Source: Paraburkholderia rhizosphaerae
GTDB lineage: Bacteria > Pseudomonadota > Gammaproteobacteria > Burkholderiales > Burkholderiaceae
Length of the DNA: 64,000 bases
NCBI RefSeq assembly: GCF_004366595.1
Contig: NZ_SORE01000016.1
Location: 106,126 to 170,125, forward strand
Direction of reading: 5' to 3'
Of the stretch, positions 34,782-43,862 are shown piece by piece. The notes below the pieces were generated by a model. That model made no database searches. It was not told the DNA's origin and saw only the letters and a program-made list of their open reading frames with translations. The position numbers and the translations under genes were made by a program. The first letter of the stretch is position 1, and each line of letters begins with the position of its first letter.

Positions 34782-35280
34782 GTGTAATTACCTCGATCCA
34801 ACCATATGCCTGTAACCCGGAATTGCCGGCAGGAACGGTGGCGGTTTGCATCAACGCCTGGCGAACAACCCGAAAGTGGGTGTAACTTTGCAGCGTAATA
34901 CAACCCAATGAAGTACCTAGACCAGCCTTAGGATGCAATCTGAAATTGCCGCGCCTTACTCCATCGATCCATGTATAGTCGTCAATTTGGCCATCGTCAC
35001 AAAATAGAGCGAACCACTCTTCGCGATGGGAAGGTGCACCGTGAAATTGGTTCCTTACATCCTTGATGAAAGCCTCCGCCTGTGAGCGAAAACCGCCCGT
35101 AGGCCTATCGACAATCCAATATCTTCCCGCTGGAATTGGCCCTTTGTTAACGATTTTCGTACATCCCCCGCGATTAAGGTAAATTCCATCGCCGGAAAAT
35201 GCAGGAAACGAGCCTACCCCAAACATCACGAGTGGTGAAAGCGTCGTATTGTCGATCACAAATTTCCCATTTATAGCCAT
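34762..35280 (-). CDS. DUF2778/Tlde1-like L,D-transpeptidase toxin
   Basis: A 172-residue protein of the DUF2778 type. Landmarks: FPAFSGDGIYLNRGGC, NKGPIPAGRYWIVDRPTGG, EEWFALFCDDGQIDDYTWIDGVRRGNFRLHP and TSLGCITLQS. The pair His116 and Cys127 (HP...S-L-G-C) is the catalytic pattern of L,D-transpeptidase folds. In Salmonella, Tlde1 of this family is a T6SS effector that cleaves or modifies peptidoglycan stems in the target periplasm. There is no signal peptide, as expected for a T6SS cargo. AGAGGCG precedes the ATG. It lies 16 bases after a truncated hcp and overlaps an immunity-like gene. Identification is by eye. Confidence 0.82.
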   Translation of the reverse strand: MAINGKFVIDNTTLSPLVMFGVGSFPAFSGDGIYLNRGGCTKIVNKGPIPAGRYWIVDRPTGGFRSQAEAFIKDVRNQFHGAPSHREEWFALFCDDGQIDDYTWIDGVRRGNFRLHPKAGLGTSLGCITLQSYTHFRVVRQALMQTATVPAGNSGLQAYGWIEVITHGDTCP

Positions 35281-35296
35281 AATTTCGCCTCTTCGG

Positions 35297-35608
35297 CTAT
35301 CGCTCACTCCACGAATCCGTAAACCTGATATTCCCATCCACATAGTGCCACGTGATACGGTCATACAATATCGAGACGGACTCCGTATGATTAAGCTGAG
35401 ACACAGTAGCGATCTTTGTATTTGCCATACCCATAGGTGAATGCGAGCGAGTACCGGTGACCTTCCCCGTACTGTTGTCGACGGGGAGGTTAAGGCCATG
35501 CCCGAATCCGATCACCTCGATACTCCCTTCGCGATCTTGCACAGTGACGGAACCCTTGATGTCCGCACCACCATCGTCTTTAAGCCACATATAGGCAGGA
35601 ATTGGCAT
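35297..35608 (-). pseudogene. hcp: Internally deleted hcp (T6SS tube protein)
   Basis: A 103-residue open frame. Residues 1-58 match the Hcp1 N-terminus (MPIPAYMWLKDDGGADIKGS, EVIGFGHGLNLPVDNSTGK, GTRSHSP) and residues 80-103 the Hcp C-terminus (LYDRITWHYVDGNIRFTDSW). Full Hcp proteins have about 160-167 residues, so roughly 60 residues of the middle, including core beta strands, are gone while the frame is kept. It can hardly form the hexameric ring. GGAG lies 11 bases before the ATG. Immediately downstream is the Tlde1-like gene, the usual order for Hcp-linked effectors. It may be a decayed hcp or a deliberate short adaptor. Confidence 0.8.
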
Positions 35609-35965
35609 GCTGGCTTTTGCTCCACTTTTGAGTATTTTTAACAACCAGGCACGCATACTGCCACAAGAAGGATTAAAAGAATTATCCTGCACAAGCGATT
35701 TGACAAATCTTTCCACATTTTCAGACGCCAATCTTATTTGGCGCAAAATCAAATCAGAAACACCCCAATATCACCAAGACAAACACAAGAAAAATCAAAC
35801 CAGACGCGACACTGCATCGGAAAGCGAAAATCCTCCTCTCGAGCATCGACAGGTGCCGCCCCAAGCAAGGTCCCCACCTACGCCCGATGCTAAAATGTCA
35901 AAAACGATTACAAACCGCCCGCACCCAAGCGCCACCGCACCGCACACACACTCTCCCGCTGACCC
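35609..35965. other. AT-rich leader of the hcp cassette, no gene seen
   Basis: Visibly AT-richer than the chromosome around it, with many AAA/CAC runs. The hcp frame stays open about 48 codons further upstream, but that part shows no Hcp similarity. The stretch should hold the cassette promoter on the minus strand and the promoter of the following glycosyltransferase on the plus strand. No clear promoter could be fixed. Confidence 0.5.
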
Positions 35966-37201
35966 ATGCGCCAAACGGCTCCCCGCACCTCCGTCCTGTT
36001 CCACGTCGTCGATTTCAACGACGGCGGCATCGAGTCCTCGCTGATTCAATGGCTGCGCATCCTCGACCGCAGCCGCTTCGAGATCACGTTGTCGGTGATG
36101 TTTGCGTCGCCGCCGTTCATCAGCCGCTTCCGTGCGTTGATTCCGCAGGACGTGAAGGTCGAGATCCTGGTCGATCGGCCATGGCTCAACCACTTCCAGT
36201 CGCGCCGTTACGCGCGCAAGCTCAGCAAGCTCGGACGCGTCGGGCGCGACGTCTTCAACACACTCGCGGTGCGGCCCTATGTGCGAAAGCGCATCGCCTC
36301 GCTAGCGAAGCACCACGACGTGATCGTCGACTTCGATATGTCGCTGCGGCGTTGGGCATCGCAATTCAATGTAGCGTGGCTTGGCGTCAATCACTTCAGT
36401 TTCGACGCGCGTCTTGGGAATCGCCCGCGCAAGGCGCGGCGGCTCGCGCAGCAATACGCACGCTATGACGCGGTCGTCGCGCTGAATCAGCACATGGCCG
36501 ACGAGGCCAACGCGATGTTCGGCGACGGCCTGCGCCGTCTCGTCGTGCTGCCCAACGCAATCGACATCGACGCGATCAACGCGTCAGCCAGCGCGCCGGA
36601 CGCGAGCACCGCGCCGGTCGCGGCGCCGTACATCGTGTCGGTCGCACGGCTCGACGAAATCCAGAAGGACCACCGCACGCTATTGCATGCGTACGCGAAG
36701 ATGGTGAGCAGCAACGCTGTCGCGGAACATCTGGTGATCGTTGGAAACGGCGCGTTCCGTCAGGAACTGGAAGGCGTCGCCGCGCAACTCGGTATCGCGC
36801 AGCGTGTGCATTTCGTCGGCCATCAGGACAACCCACATGCGCTAATCGCACACGCACGCGCGCTGGTGCTGAGTTCGCGCTACGAAGGGATGCCGATGGT
36901 TTTGCTCGAAGCGCTTGCGCACGGCAAGCCGATCGTTGCGACCGACTGTCCGACCGGCCCGCGCGAGATTCTCGATGATGGCCGCGCCGGCATCCTTGTG
37001 CCGATCGGCGAACCCGACGTGATGGCGGATGCGCTGATGCGTGTCGTCGCCGATGCAGGGTTGCGCGACGCGATGACCGCGAACGCATTGGCGCGCGCGC
37101 AGCACTATGGAATCGAACAGAGTAACCGGCGCTTCGCCGAGTGTGTCGCGGATATTCTCGCGGCGCGGCACGCTCATCGATCGGTGAAGGCGCCCGCGTA
37201 G
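35966..37201 (+). CDS. Glycosyltransferase family 4 (group 1)
   Basis: A 411-residue GT-B glycosyltransferase. N-terminal domain starts LFHVVDFNDGGIESSLIQWLRIL; the C-terminal nucleotide-sugar domain has VARLDEIQKDHRTLLHAYA, VGNGAFRQELEGVA and SSRYEGMPMVLLEALAHGKPIVATDCPTGPREIL, with the E-x7-E pattern. It is cytoplasmic or membrane-peripheral. It converges with waaA, so a role in lipopolysaccharide core assembly is likely. Donor and acceptor sugars cannot be told. No clear ribosome site precedes the ATG. Confidence 0.88.
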   Translation: MRQTAPRTSVLFHVVDFNDGGIESSLIQWLRILDRSRFEITLSVMFASPPFISRFRALIPQDVKVEILVDRPWLNHFQSRRYARKLSKLGRVGRDVFNTLAVRPYVRKRIASLAKHHDVIVDFDMSLRRWASQFNVAWLGVNHFSFDARLGNRPRKARRLAQQYARYDAVVALNQHMADEANAMFGDGLRRLVVLPNAIDIDAINASASAPDASTAPVAAPYIVSVARLDEIQKDHRTLLHAYAKMVSSNAVAEHLVIVGNGAFRQELEGVAAQLGIAQRVHFVGHQDNPHALIAHARALVLSSRYEGMPMVLLEALAHGKPIVATDCPTGPREILDDGRAGILVPIGEPDVMADALMRVVADAGLRDAMTANALARAQHYGIEQSNRRFAECVADILAARHAHRSVKAPA

Positions 37202-37236
37202 CGCATCGCGCGCAAACCAAACCCCAGGCACACCCG

Positions 37237-38571
37237 TTATTGCGACTCCGCCGCCAACGCGGGAGCCGGATTCTCGGGCAATAGTGTCGTCAGCACATCG
37301 ACCGTGCGCGCGGTCGCGCCGCGATGCCGCGCGGCAAACGCGGAAGCCGCGGCGCCCATTGCGGTACGACGCGGCCGGTCGGTGAACAACTCGCACAACA
37401 CGCGCGCAAGGTCCGCCGGATCTTTCACCTGAATCGTTGCGCCGGCCGCGACCGCGTCCGCCGTTGCCTGCGTGAAATTGAACACGTGAGGACCGATCAG
37501 CACCGGCACGCCGACCGCACACGCTTCGATCAGATTCTGTCCGCCAAGCGGCAGCAGGCTGCCGCCGATAAACGCGATATCCGATGCCGCGTAATACGCG
37601 CCCAACTCGCCCATCGAATCGCCCAGCAACACCTTGACGTCGCGCGACAGTGCCGGCACCGGCCCGAGCGCGGCCGCCGCGGTGCCCGCCGGCGCCCACG
37701 CGGAACGCCGCTCGACGCGCAAGCCTTGTCGCTCGACGAGTGCCGCGACTTCATCGAATCGCTGCGGATGACGCGGCACCATCACAAGCAGCGCATCATC
37801 GCGTGCAAGCGCCGCAAACGCCTGCAGCACCAGTTCCTCTTCACCTTCGCGCGTGCTCGCGGCAACCCACACCGGTCGCTCGCCAATCGCCGCACGCCAC
37901 GCGTGACCGCGCGCAATGAGCTCCGGCGGCGTATGCATATCGAACTTCAGATTGCCGAGCACCGCGATATTGCGCGCGCCGAGCGCGGTCAGCCGCTGCG
38001 CGTCCGCGGGGCTTTGCGCGAGCACGCGCGCAAAGCCGCCGAATACATCGCGCGTCGCGTGACCGAAGCGCGCCGCGCGCCGGTACGAGCGCTCCGACAT
38101 CCGCGCATTAGTCAGCACGAGCGGCACGTCGGCGCGACGGCATTCGTCGATCAGCGTTGGCCACACTTCGGTCTCCATCACGAGACCTAGCGACGGGCGC
38201 CATGCGCGCAAAAAGCGTCGCACCGCATGAGGCAAGTCATAAGGGAGATAGCTGCGCAACACCCGGTCGCCGAAAATCTGCTCGCCGGTCGCGCGGCCGC
38301 TCGGTGTCATATGAGTCAGCAGGATGCGCGCGTCGGGGCGCGCTTTCATCAGCGCGTCTATCAGCGGTTGCGCCGCGCGCGTCTCGCCGACCGACACCGC
38401 GTGCACCCAGATCAACGGCGCATCGTCTTCAGGCAGACGGCCACGCCCGCGGCCGAATCGCTCGCCGATATAGCGGCGGTAGCCAGGTTCCTTGCGCGAA
38501 CGCCATAGCAGACGCAGCACCGCGATCGGCGCGGCGATCCACCAGAGCGCGTTGTAGACCGCTCTTAGCAT
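37237..38571 (-). CDS. waaA: 3-deoxy-D-manno-octulosonic acid transferase WaaA
   Basis: A 444-residue Kdo transferase. One N-terminal membrane helix (YNALWWIAAPIAVLRLLWRSR) anchors it to the inner membrane. Landmarks: GERFGRG, IWVHAVSVGETRAAQPLI, TTHMTPSG-like LLTHMTPSGRATGEQIFG, METEVWPTLI, VPRHPQRFDEV and GGSLLPLGGQNLIEACAVG. It adds Kdo to lipid A precursor. GGAGG precedes the ATG. A longer upstream frame is not conserved. It follows kdoO and waaC on the same strand, so inner-core enzymes are grouped. Confidence 0.95.
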   Translation of the reverse strand: MLRAVYNALWWIAAPIAVLRLLWRSRKEPGYRRYIGERFGRGRGRLPEDDAPLIWVHAVSVGETRAAQPLIDALMKARPDARILLTHMTPSGRATGEQIFGDRVLRSYLPYDLPHAVRRFLRAWRPSLGLVMETEVWPTLIDECRRADVPLVLTNARMSERSYRRAARFGHATRDVFGGFARVLAQSPADAQRLTALGARNIAVLGNLKFDMHTPPELIARGHAWRAAIGERPVWVAASTREGEEELVLQAFAALARDDALLVMVPRHPQRFDEVAALVERQGLRVERRSAWAPAGTAAAALGPVPALSRDVKVLLGDSMGELGAYYAASDIAFIGGSLLPLGGQNLIEACAVGVPVLIGPHVFNFTQATADAVAAGATIQVKDPADLARVLCELFTDRPRRTAMGAAASAFAARHRGATARTVDVLTTLLPENPAPALAAESQ

Positions 38572-38680
38572 CGCGCCTCCACGACGGTGTTCCAACCTGC
38601 TGCGAGCGCGCGAGCACAAACGCAAGCGCCACCATCGGCACGCACGCCCAAACCACCGTCGCGCTTCGATCGGCTGCCGC

Positions 38681-39565
38681 TCAAACCAGCGCCCTGCCCT
38701 GCAAGCGTTCGAGAATGCCAAGCGGTGCGCACTCCGGCTGCACCATCGCCTTTACCGGCAGGAAGAATGTCTGTTCGAGCATGAACTGGCCGGACATCAC
38801 CGCATGCGATGTCTGGTCCGAAAAACACACCCAGACGCTGCCGGGCGGAAACGGCATGGTTTGCTGCGGCGACGTCTTCTGATAGTCGAGGTCCGCTTTC
38901 ATTCCGTCGTGCAGATGCAGCATCAGATGGTCGTAGTCGCTGCGCGGCGTCTTCGTCACATGCAGCAGATTCAACAGCCATGCGGCGCCGGGCATCTGCG
39001 GCTTGATACGCGGCAAGAAGCGTTTGGCCATTGCCTCGAATGGCTCGCCAACGCGCCATACGCGCGGCACACCCTGCTGATTGACATTAGTGAACACGCG
39101 CAGAATCCGCTCGCCGTAATTTGGCCGCGACGGAAACGCGTCGACATGCAGCCGGCTATCGTCCTTGCGCCACGACGTTTGGCGCGTCTCCACCTGATGC
39201 AACCGCAGGCTCGTCGGCGCGACGCGCAGCTTGTTGCGGTACTCGGGGAACAGTCCATCCACCAGCGTGCGCGCATTCGTCTGGTAACGCGCGATCAGCG
39301 CGCGCACCGCCGATTGCATCACCGTATCGCCGAGCACACCGTGCAACGCGCCGCCGTTGGGTTCGAGGCTGATGTTCTTGCGGTTCGGATCCGCGATCGC
39401 CGGATCGAGCAACGCGGTCTCGCCGCCTTCGATCGCAAAGCGCAGGTTTGGGAAATACAGCACCTTGCCGCGCTCGACGCCCGCGAGCAGCGTTTCGCGC
39501 GGCATCGACAGGTTTTGTCCGTGCCAGTCGGCGCTTGTCACTTCGATGATCTGGGATTCGTTCAT
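38681..39565 (-). CDS. kdoO: Kdo hydroxylase KdoO
   Basis: A 294-residue protein matching the Fe(II)/2-oxoglutarate-dependent Kdo 3-hydroxylases described in Burkholderia and Yersinia. It carries SRLHVDAFPSRPNYGERILRVF, giving the His-x-Asp iron pair, and a later histidine in FSDQTSHAVMSGQFMLEQTFFL. It converts the Kdo attached by WaaA to D-glycero-D-talo-octulosonic acid (Ko) on lipid A, which makes the inner core more acid-stable. It lies between waaC and waaA with short gaps on the same strand. Confidence 0.9.
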   Translation of the reverse strand: MNESQIIEVTSADWHGQNLSMPRETLLAGVERGKVLYFPNLRFAIEGGETALLDPAIADPNRKNISLEPNGGALHGVLGDTVMQSAVRALIARYQTNARTLVDGLFPEYRNKLRVAPTSLRLHQVETRQTSWRKDDSRLHVDAFPSRPNYGERILRVFTNVNQQGVPRVWRVGEPFEAMAKRFLPRIKPQMPGAAWLLNLLHVTKTPRSDYDHLMLHLHDGMKADLDYQKTSPQQTMPFPPGSVWVCFSDQTSHAVMSGQFMLEQTFFLPVKAMVQPECAPLGILERLQGRALV

Positions 39566-39610
39566 GGTCGCCCTTTATTTGCAGCGGATGAAGCGTGTGT
39601 GCGTGTGCCG

Positions 39611-40630
39611 TTACAGCAGACCAAACGCGGCCAGCGCGTCCTTCACGGCCTGCAGCGTCGGCGGTCGGCCGGCCGTGCCGAGATTGACCACATTCGACGA
39701 CCAGTAGCCGCCGGTACGCCACGCGGTGGCGAAATTGTACAACTCGACCGTCGGCCGCTTGAGCGCCGCGGCAATATGCACAAGGCCGGTATCGACGCCG
39801 ACCGTTGCCGCCGCGCCTTCGATCAGTCCGACTACCGCCGGCAGCGACAGCTTCGGCGGCACGACCGCGGCCGCGCCGAACTCCTTCGCGAGGCGCTCAC
39901 TGGTCGCGCGTTCCGCGTCGCTCCCCCAAGGCAATACCAGCGACGCGCCGCGCCGCACCAGCGACTGGCCAAGCTCGATCCACGCGGTATCGGGCCACTG
40001 CTTGTCCACCCGCGACGTCGCATGCACGAACACGACATACGGCACCGGCAGGTTTAGCTGCGTCTGCGAAAGGGCGAGCGCGGCGCGGTTCGAATCGAGG
40101 CCGAAGTCGATTTCGTCAGTGGGTTGCGGCGGCGGGTTGCCGAGCGCGGCCGCAACCAGCTGGCGCGTGCGTTCGACCACATGGGTGCGCGGCTCGATCG
40201 GCACGCGCCGGTCGTAAAAGAAGCGCACCGGCCACTCGTAGCCGGCGCCGTCTGTGCGGTTGCCGAGGCCCACCAGCGGCCCGCGCGCCATCCGCGCGAG
40301 CCATGCGGTCTTGATCAGCCCCTGACAGTCAATCACAAGATCGTAATGCTCGGCCGCGAGCGCTCGGCGAAACGCGCGAATCTCGCGCCAGTTGGCCGGC
40401 GATAGCAGCCCCCTGCGCCAGCGCCGCAGCGACACCGGAATCGCGCGGCGCACGCCCTGCACGAGTTCAACCAGCCCAACGAAGCTTTCTTCGACCAGCC
40501 AATCGATTTGCGCGTCCGGATGGCGGCGGCGGATATCGGCGATCGCCGGCATGTTGTGCACGACGTCGCCCAGCGACGACACCCGTACGATCAGTATCTT
40601 TTGCGCGCTCAAGGATGGGAGGCCGGTCAT
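39611..40630 (-). CDS. waaC: Lipopolysaccharide heptosyltransferase I WaaC
   Basis: A 339-residue GT9 heptosyltransferase. ILIVRVSSLGDVVHNMPAIADIRRRHPDAQIDWLVEE is the canonical start; YVVFVHATSRVDKQWPDTAWIELG and VGVDTGLVHIAAAL are the other landmarks. It adds the first heptose to Kdo2-lipid A. It is the first gene of the waaC-kdoO-waaA group; a strong terminator between it and the mutase gene upstream shows that the group has its own promoter. Confidence 0.95.
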   Translation of the reverse strand: MTGLPSLSAQKILIVRVSSLGDVVHNMPAIADIRRRHPDAQIDWLVEESFVGLVELVQGVRRAIPVSLRRWRRGLLSPANWREIRAFRRALAAEHYDLVIDCQGLIKTAWLARMARGPLVGLGNRTDGAGYEWPVRFFYDRRVPIEPRTHVVERTRQLVAAALGNPPPQPTDEIDFGLDSNRAALALSQTQLNLPVPYVVFVHATSRVDKQWPDTAWIELGQSLVRRGASLVLPWGSDAERATSERLAKEFGAAAVVPPKLSLPAVVGLIEGAAATVGVDTGLVHIAAALKRPTVELYNFATAWRTGGYWSSNVVNLGTAGRPPTLQAVKDALAAFGLL

Positions 40631-40937
40631 TCCGGCACGACGATGCGTTGAAAGGACGCAATTCTAGCGCGCCGCACGGAAAAACCATGAAAAAACGCGG
40701 CGCGGCCCTTGTCTGGCTCACGCCGCGTTGGTATGCGGCTGTTTGTTCACGCTGGTTCGTTCGCGGTCGCGCGCTCGCCGCGGTTCGTTCACGGCGGTTC
40801 TTTCACGGCGGGTCGCTCGCCGGAGAGCATTCGCCGCGAGGTGCGGCCAGCTGCCACAGTAACTGCCGTGCCGCGCGATCAGCGCATCGCAGGCCGCCGC
40901 CTGTGCGGCCCTTCACGCGCCGCAAGCGTCAAACCCG
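40631..40937. other. Intergenic region with terminator and short G/C repeats
   Basis: No gene seen. It carries the terminator of the upstream mutase gene (minus strand) and imperfect repeats of the words GGTTCGTTC, GGTTCTTTC and CGGTCGC (about 40750-40815), possibly slippage-derived. Confidence 0.5.
40688..40729 (-). terminator. Rho-independent terminator after the mutase gene
   Basis: On the minus strand AACGCGGCG pairs with CGCCGCGTT across an 18-base loop and is followed by a run of T. It separates the mutase gene from waaC. Confidence 0.8.
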
Positions 40938-42332
40938 TCAGAACGGCAACTTCGCGTCGGACTTCTCCGCGAGAATCACGCGGCGGAAGTCCTCCTGGAT
41001 GCGCTTGAGCGCCGCATCGTTATCGGCTTCGAAGCGCATCACGACAACCGGGGTGGTGTTCGACGAACGCGCGAGACCGAAACCGTCCGGATACTCGACG
41101 CGCAGTCCGTCGATGGTGATGACCTGGTCCGCCTGCGGGAACTTCGCGCTCTTCTGCAGACGCGCGATCAGTTCGAAGTTCTCGCCTTCCTGCAGCTTCA
41201 GTTGCAGTTCCGGCGTCGAATGCGAGTTCGGCAGACCGTTGAGCAACTGGCTCGGGTCCTTCACACGCGACAGAATTTCCAGCAGACGCGCACCGGTATA
41301 AAGACCATCGTCGAAGCCATACCAACGATCCTTGAAGAACACGTGCCCGCTCATCTCGCCGGCTAGCGGCGCGCCGGTTTCGCGCAGCTTCGCTTTCACG
41401 AGCGAGTGGCCGGTCTTCCACATCAGCGGTTCGCCGCCCTTGTCCTTGACCCACTTCGCGAGATTGCGCGTGCACTTCACGTCGTAGATGATCTGCGCGC
41501 CCTTGTTGCGCGACAGCACTTCTTCGGCGAACAGCATCAATTGACGGTCCGGATAGATGATCTGCCCATCCTTCGTGACGACGCCAAGGCGATCGCCGTC
41601 GCCATCGAACGCGAAGCCGATTTCCGCATCGGTTTCCTTCAGCTTGCGGATCACGTCCTGCAGGTTTTCCGGGTGCGCCGGGTCCGGATGGTGATTCGGG
41701 AAGTTGCCGTCGATCTCGGTGAACAGTTCGACCAGCTCACAGCCGAGCGCCTTGAAAAGGCGCGGCGCGAGCCCGCCCGCGACGCCATTGCCGGTATCGA
41801 CGACGAGCTTCAGCGGCCGCGTGAGTTTGATATCGCTGACGATACGCTCGACGTATGCATCGGCGATGTCGTAATCGGCATAGCTGCCGCTGCCGGATTC
41901 GAACCTGTTGTCGACGATGCGCTTGTACAGCGCCTGGATCTGGTCGCCATAGATTGCCGCGCCGCGCAACACCATCTTGAAGCCGTTGTAGTCCGGCGGA
42001 TTGTGGCTGCCGGTCACGACGATGCACGAATCGACGCGCCGCTCGCCGCCCGCGAGCTTCAGCGGCACGCTCGCCGCGAAGTAGCCGACCGGCGTCGGCA
42101 CCATGCCGACATTGACCACGTCGACGCCAGCGGAACGCAAACCTTCGGACAGCGCCGCGATCAGTTCCGGGCCTGACAGACGGCCGTCGCGGGCGACCAC
42201 GACCGCATCGCCACCTTGTGCACGCACTTCGCTGCCGAATGCGCGGCCGATCGAACGCGCGGCATCGGCGTCGAGCGTCTTGCCGATCACACCGCGGATG
42301 TCATACGCCTTGAAAATCGATTGGGAGATCAT
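40938..42332 (-). CDS. Phosphomannomutase/phosphoglucomutase (AlgC/ManB type)
   Basis: A 464-residue alpha-D-phosphohexomutase. SIFKAYDIRGVIG at the start, the phosphoserine loop VVTGSHNPPDYNG (Ser109; TGSHNP instead of the usual TASHNP), the metal loop FDGDGDRLG, the sugar loop GEMSGHVFF and a C-terminal phosphate loop RSSNTTPVVVMRFEA. It interconverts hexose 1- and 6-phosphates for sugar nucleotides used in lipopolysaccharide and exopolysaccharide. The ATG was chosen over a GTG four codons earlier; neither has a strong ribosome site. Confidence 0.93.
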   Translation of the reverse strand: MISQSIFKAYDIRGVIGKTLDADAARSIGRAFGSEVRAQGGDAVVVARDGRLSGPELIAALSEGLRSAGVDVVNVGMVPTPVGYFAASVPLKLAGGERRVDSCIVVTGSHNPPDYNGFKMVLRGAAIYGDQIQALYKRIVDNRFESGSGSYADYDIADAYVERIVSDIKLTRPLKLVVDTGNGVAGGLAPRLFKALGCELVELFTEIDGNFPNHHPDPAHPENLQDVIRKLKETDAEIGFAFDGDGDRLGVVTKDGQIIYPDRQLMLFAEEVLSRNKGAQIIYDVKCTRNLAKWVKDKGGEPLMWKTGHSLVKAKLRETGAPLAGEMSGHVFFKDRWYGFDDGLYTGARLLEILSRVKDPSQLLNGLPNSHSTPELQLKLQEGENFELIARLQKSAKFPQADQVITIDGLRVEYPDGFGLARSSNTTPVVVMRFEADNDAALKRIQEDFRRVILAEKSDAKLPF

Positions 42333-42587
42333 GGATAGGCTCACTTACGTGCAATGGGAAATTTTGTCCGGCGCATCACGTGGTCGTCGCCTGCGCCCTT
42401 GCCGGAAGCGGTCCGGTTCCAACTTATAATTGCGTTTTTCAGCAGATGCCTGTCACTCTATTCTAATGCCTAGACGCGCCCCGATTGTGAAGTTGCGCCA
42501 GTTGTGCGAGGAAATGGCGGGCCCGGGTGCGCCGCTGCCCACACGCATCGCGGGTCCGGCAGCGTGCCGCGCACGGGCGGGCGCCGG

Positions 42588-43862
42588 ATGCTGACGTGGA
42601 AACGCTACGCGAATCCGGACGTCACGCGCGCGTTCGCCAATATCGTCTGGCTCGGGCTTGAGCGGCTCACGCAGATCGCTGTGGCGATCGCGATCAGCGG
42701 CCTGCTCGCCCGCTACTTCGGCCCCGACGTGTTCGGCAAGTGGCAGTACGCGAATACGCTGCTGCTCGTGCTCGCGCCGCTTACGTGGGTATGCGGCGCC
42801 GAAATACTGGTGCCGACTATCGTGCGCCGCCCGGCCACCGAACTCGGCACGGTGCTCGGCAGCGCGTTCGCATTACGGCTAACGGTGTCCGTGGCCGCGT
42901 TAGGGCTCACGTGGGCGGCGATTGCAGCGAACCACACCGTGCACTTCACCGATCCGCTGGTCGGCACGATGCTCGCCGGCCTCGCAGTGACGATGCTGTT
43001 TCGCGAGCCGGTCGTCGGCGTGATCAACGCGTGGCTGCAAAGCATGACCTACAGCAAGCCGCAGTTGCTGACCAGCATGACGACCGCGATTGTCAAAGCG
43101 GTGCTGGTCTGGCTGCTGGTGCGCGCGGCGGCGCCCGCGGGCAGCTTCGGCTGGCTGTGGGCGCTCGAAGCGGCCGCCATCGGCGCGGTGCTGGTCGTCT
43201 ATTACGTGAAGCGCCACGGCGGCACGCTCGGCTGGCATGTCGAGCGGCCGCTGGTACGCCACTTCGCGAATGCCGGCACGGTGTTCTGGATCGGGCTGAT
43301 CTGCATGTATCTGTTTCTGAAGCTGGACCGCCTGATGCTCGAGCGGGCGATTTCGTTCGCGGACCTTGGCCGCTATTCGGCCGCGCAACAGCTGAACGAA
43401 AACTGGATCACGCTCGCGCTGATGCTCGCGCAAACCATCGCGCCCGCGTTTGTCTACCGCGTCGACGATGCGTCGCGGCTGCGCCGCAATATCTGGCGGC
43501 TCGCCGCGTTGACTTTCGCGGTGATGGTGAGCGGCGCGCTCGTGCTCGATCTGCTCGCGGGCTTCATCATCCATCATGTGTTCGGACCGGCTTATGAAGG
43601 CGCGATCGGTATTTTTCGCTGGGCGGTGTGGTTATCGGTACCGGCCGGCATCGAGGCAATCGGTAATCTCGTCGTGCTGAAATATCAGGCGAAGTTCGTG
43701 TTGCTGTCGAAATGGCTGCTCGCGCTGGCCGTCGCGTTCGCGGTGAACTGGCTCGCGATTCCGCGTCTCGGTGCGTACGGCGCGCTGGTGGGGCTTGCCG
43801 CCGGGTATCTGGCGGCCGCATCGGTCAATCTTTATTACATCCGCTTGAAACTGGGCTCATGA
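42588..43862 (+). CDS. Wzx-like polysaccharide flippase
   Basis: A 424-residue membrane protein with about 12 hydrophobic segments. It opens with FANIVWLGLERLTQIAVAIAISGLLARYFGPDVFGKWQYANTLL, the pattern of O-antigen/exopolysaccharide flippases, and has LKLDRLMLERAISFADLGRYSAAQQLNENW in the middle. It would flip an undecaprenyl-linked repeat unit to the periplasm. The stop overlaps the ATG of the next glycosyltransferase by four bases. An in-frame start 28 codons earlier lacks support. Confidence 0.88.
   Translation: MLTWKRYANPDVTRAFANIVWLGLERLTQIAVAIAISGLLARYFGPDVFGKWQYANTLLLVLAPLTWVCGAEILVPTIVRRPATELGTVLGSAFALRLTVSVAALGLTWAAIAANHTVHFTDPLVGTMLAGLAVTMLFREPVVGVINAWLQSMTYSKPQLLTSMTTAIVKAVLVWLLVRAAAPAGSFGWLWALEAAAIGAVLVVYYVKRHGGTLGWHVERPLVRHFANAGTVFWIGLICMYLFLKLDRLMLERAISFADLGRYSAAQQLNENWITLALMLAQTIAPAFVYRVDDASRLRRNIWRLAALTFAVMVSGALVLDLLAGFIIHHVFGPAYEGAIGIFRWAVWLSVPAGIEAIGNLVVLKYQAKFVLLSKWLLALAVAFAVNWLAIPRLGAYGALVGLAAGYLAAASVNLYYIRLKLGS

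Noticed and set aside
35753..36044. Upstream in-frame extension around the hcp leader and a plus-strand frame before the glycosyltransferase
   Set aside because: No Hcp or glycosyltransferase similarity and no ribosome site; treated as non-coding.
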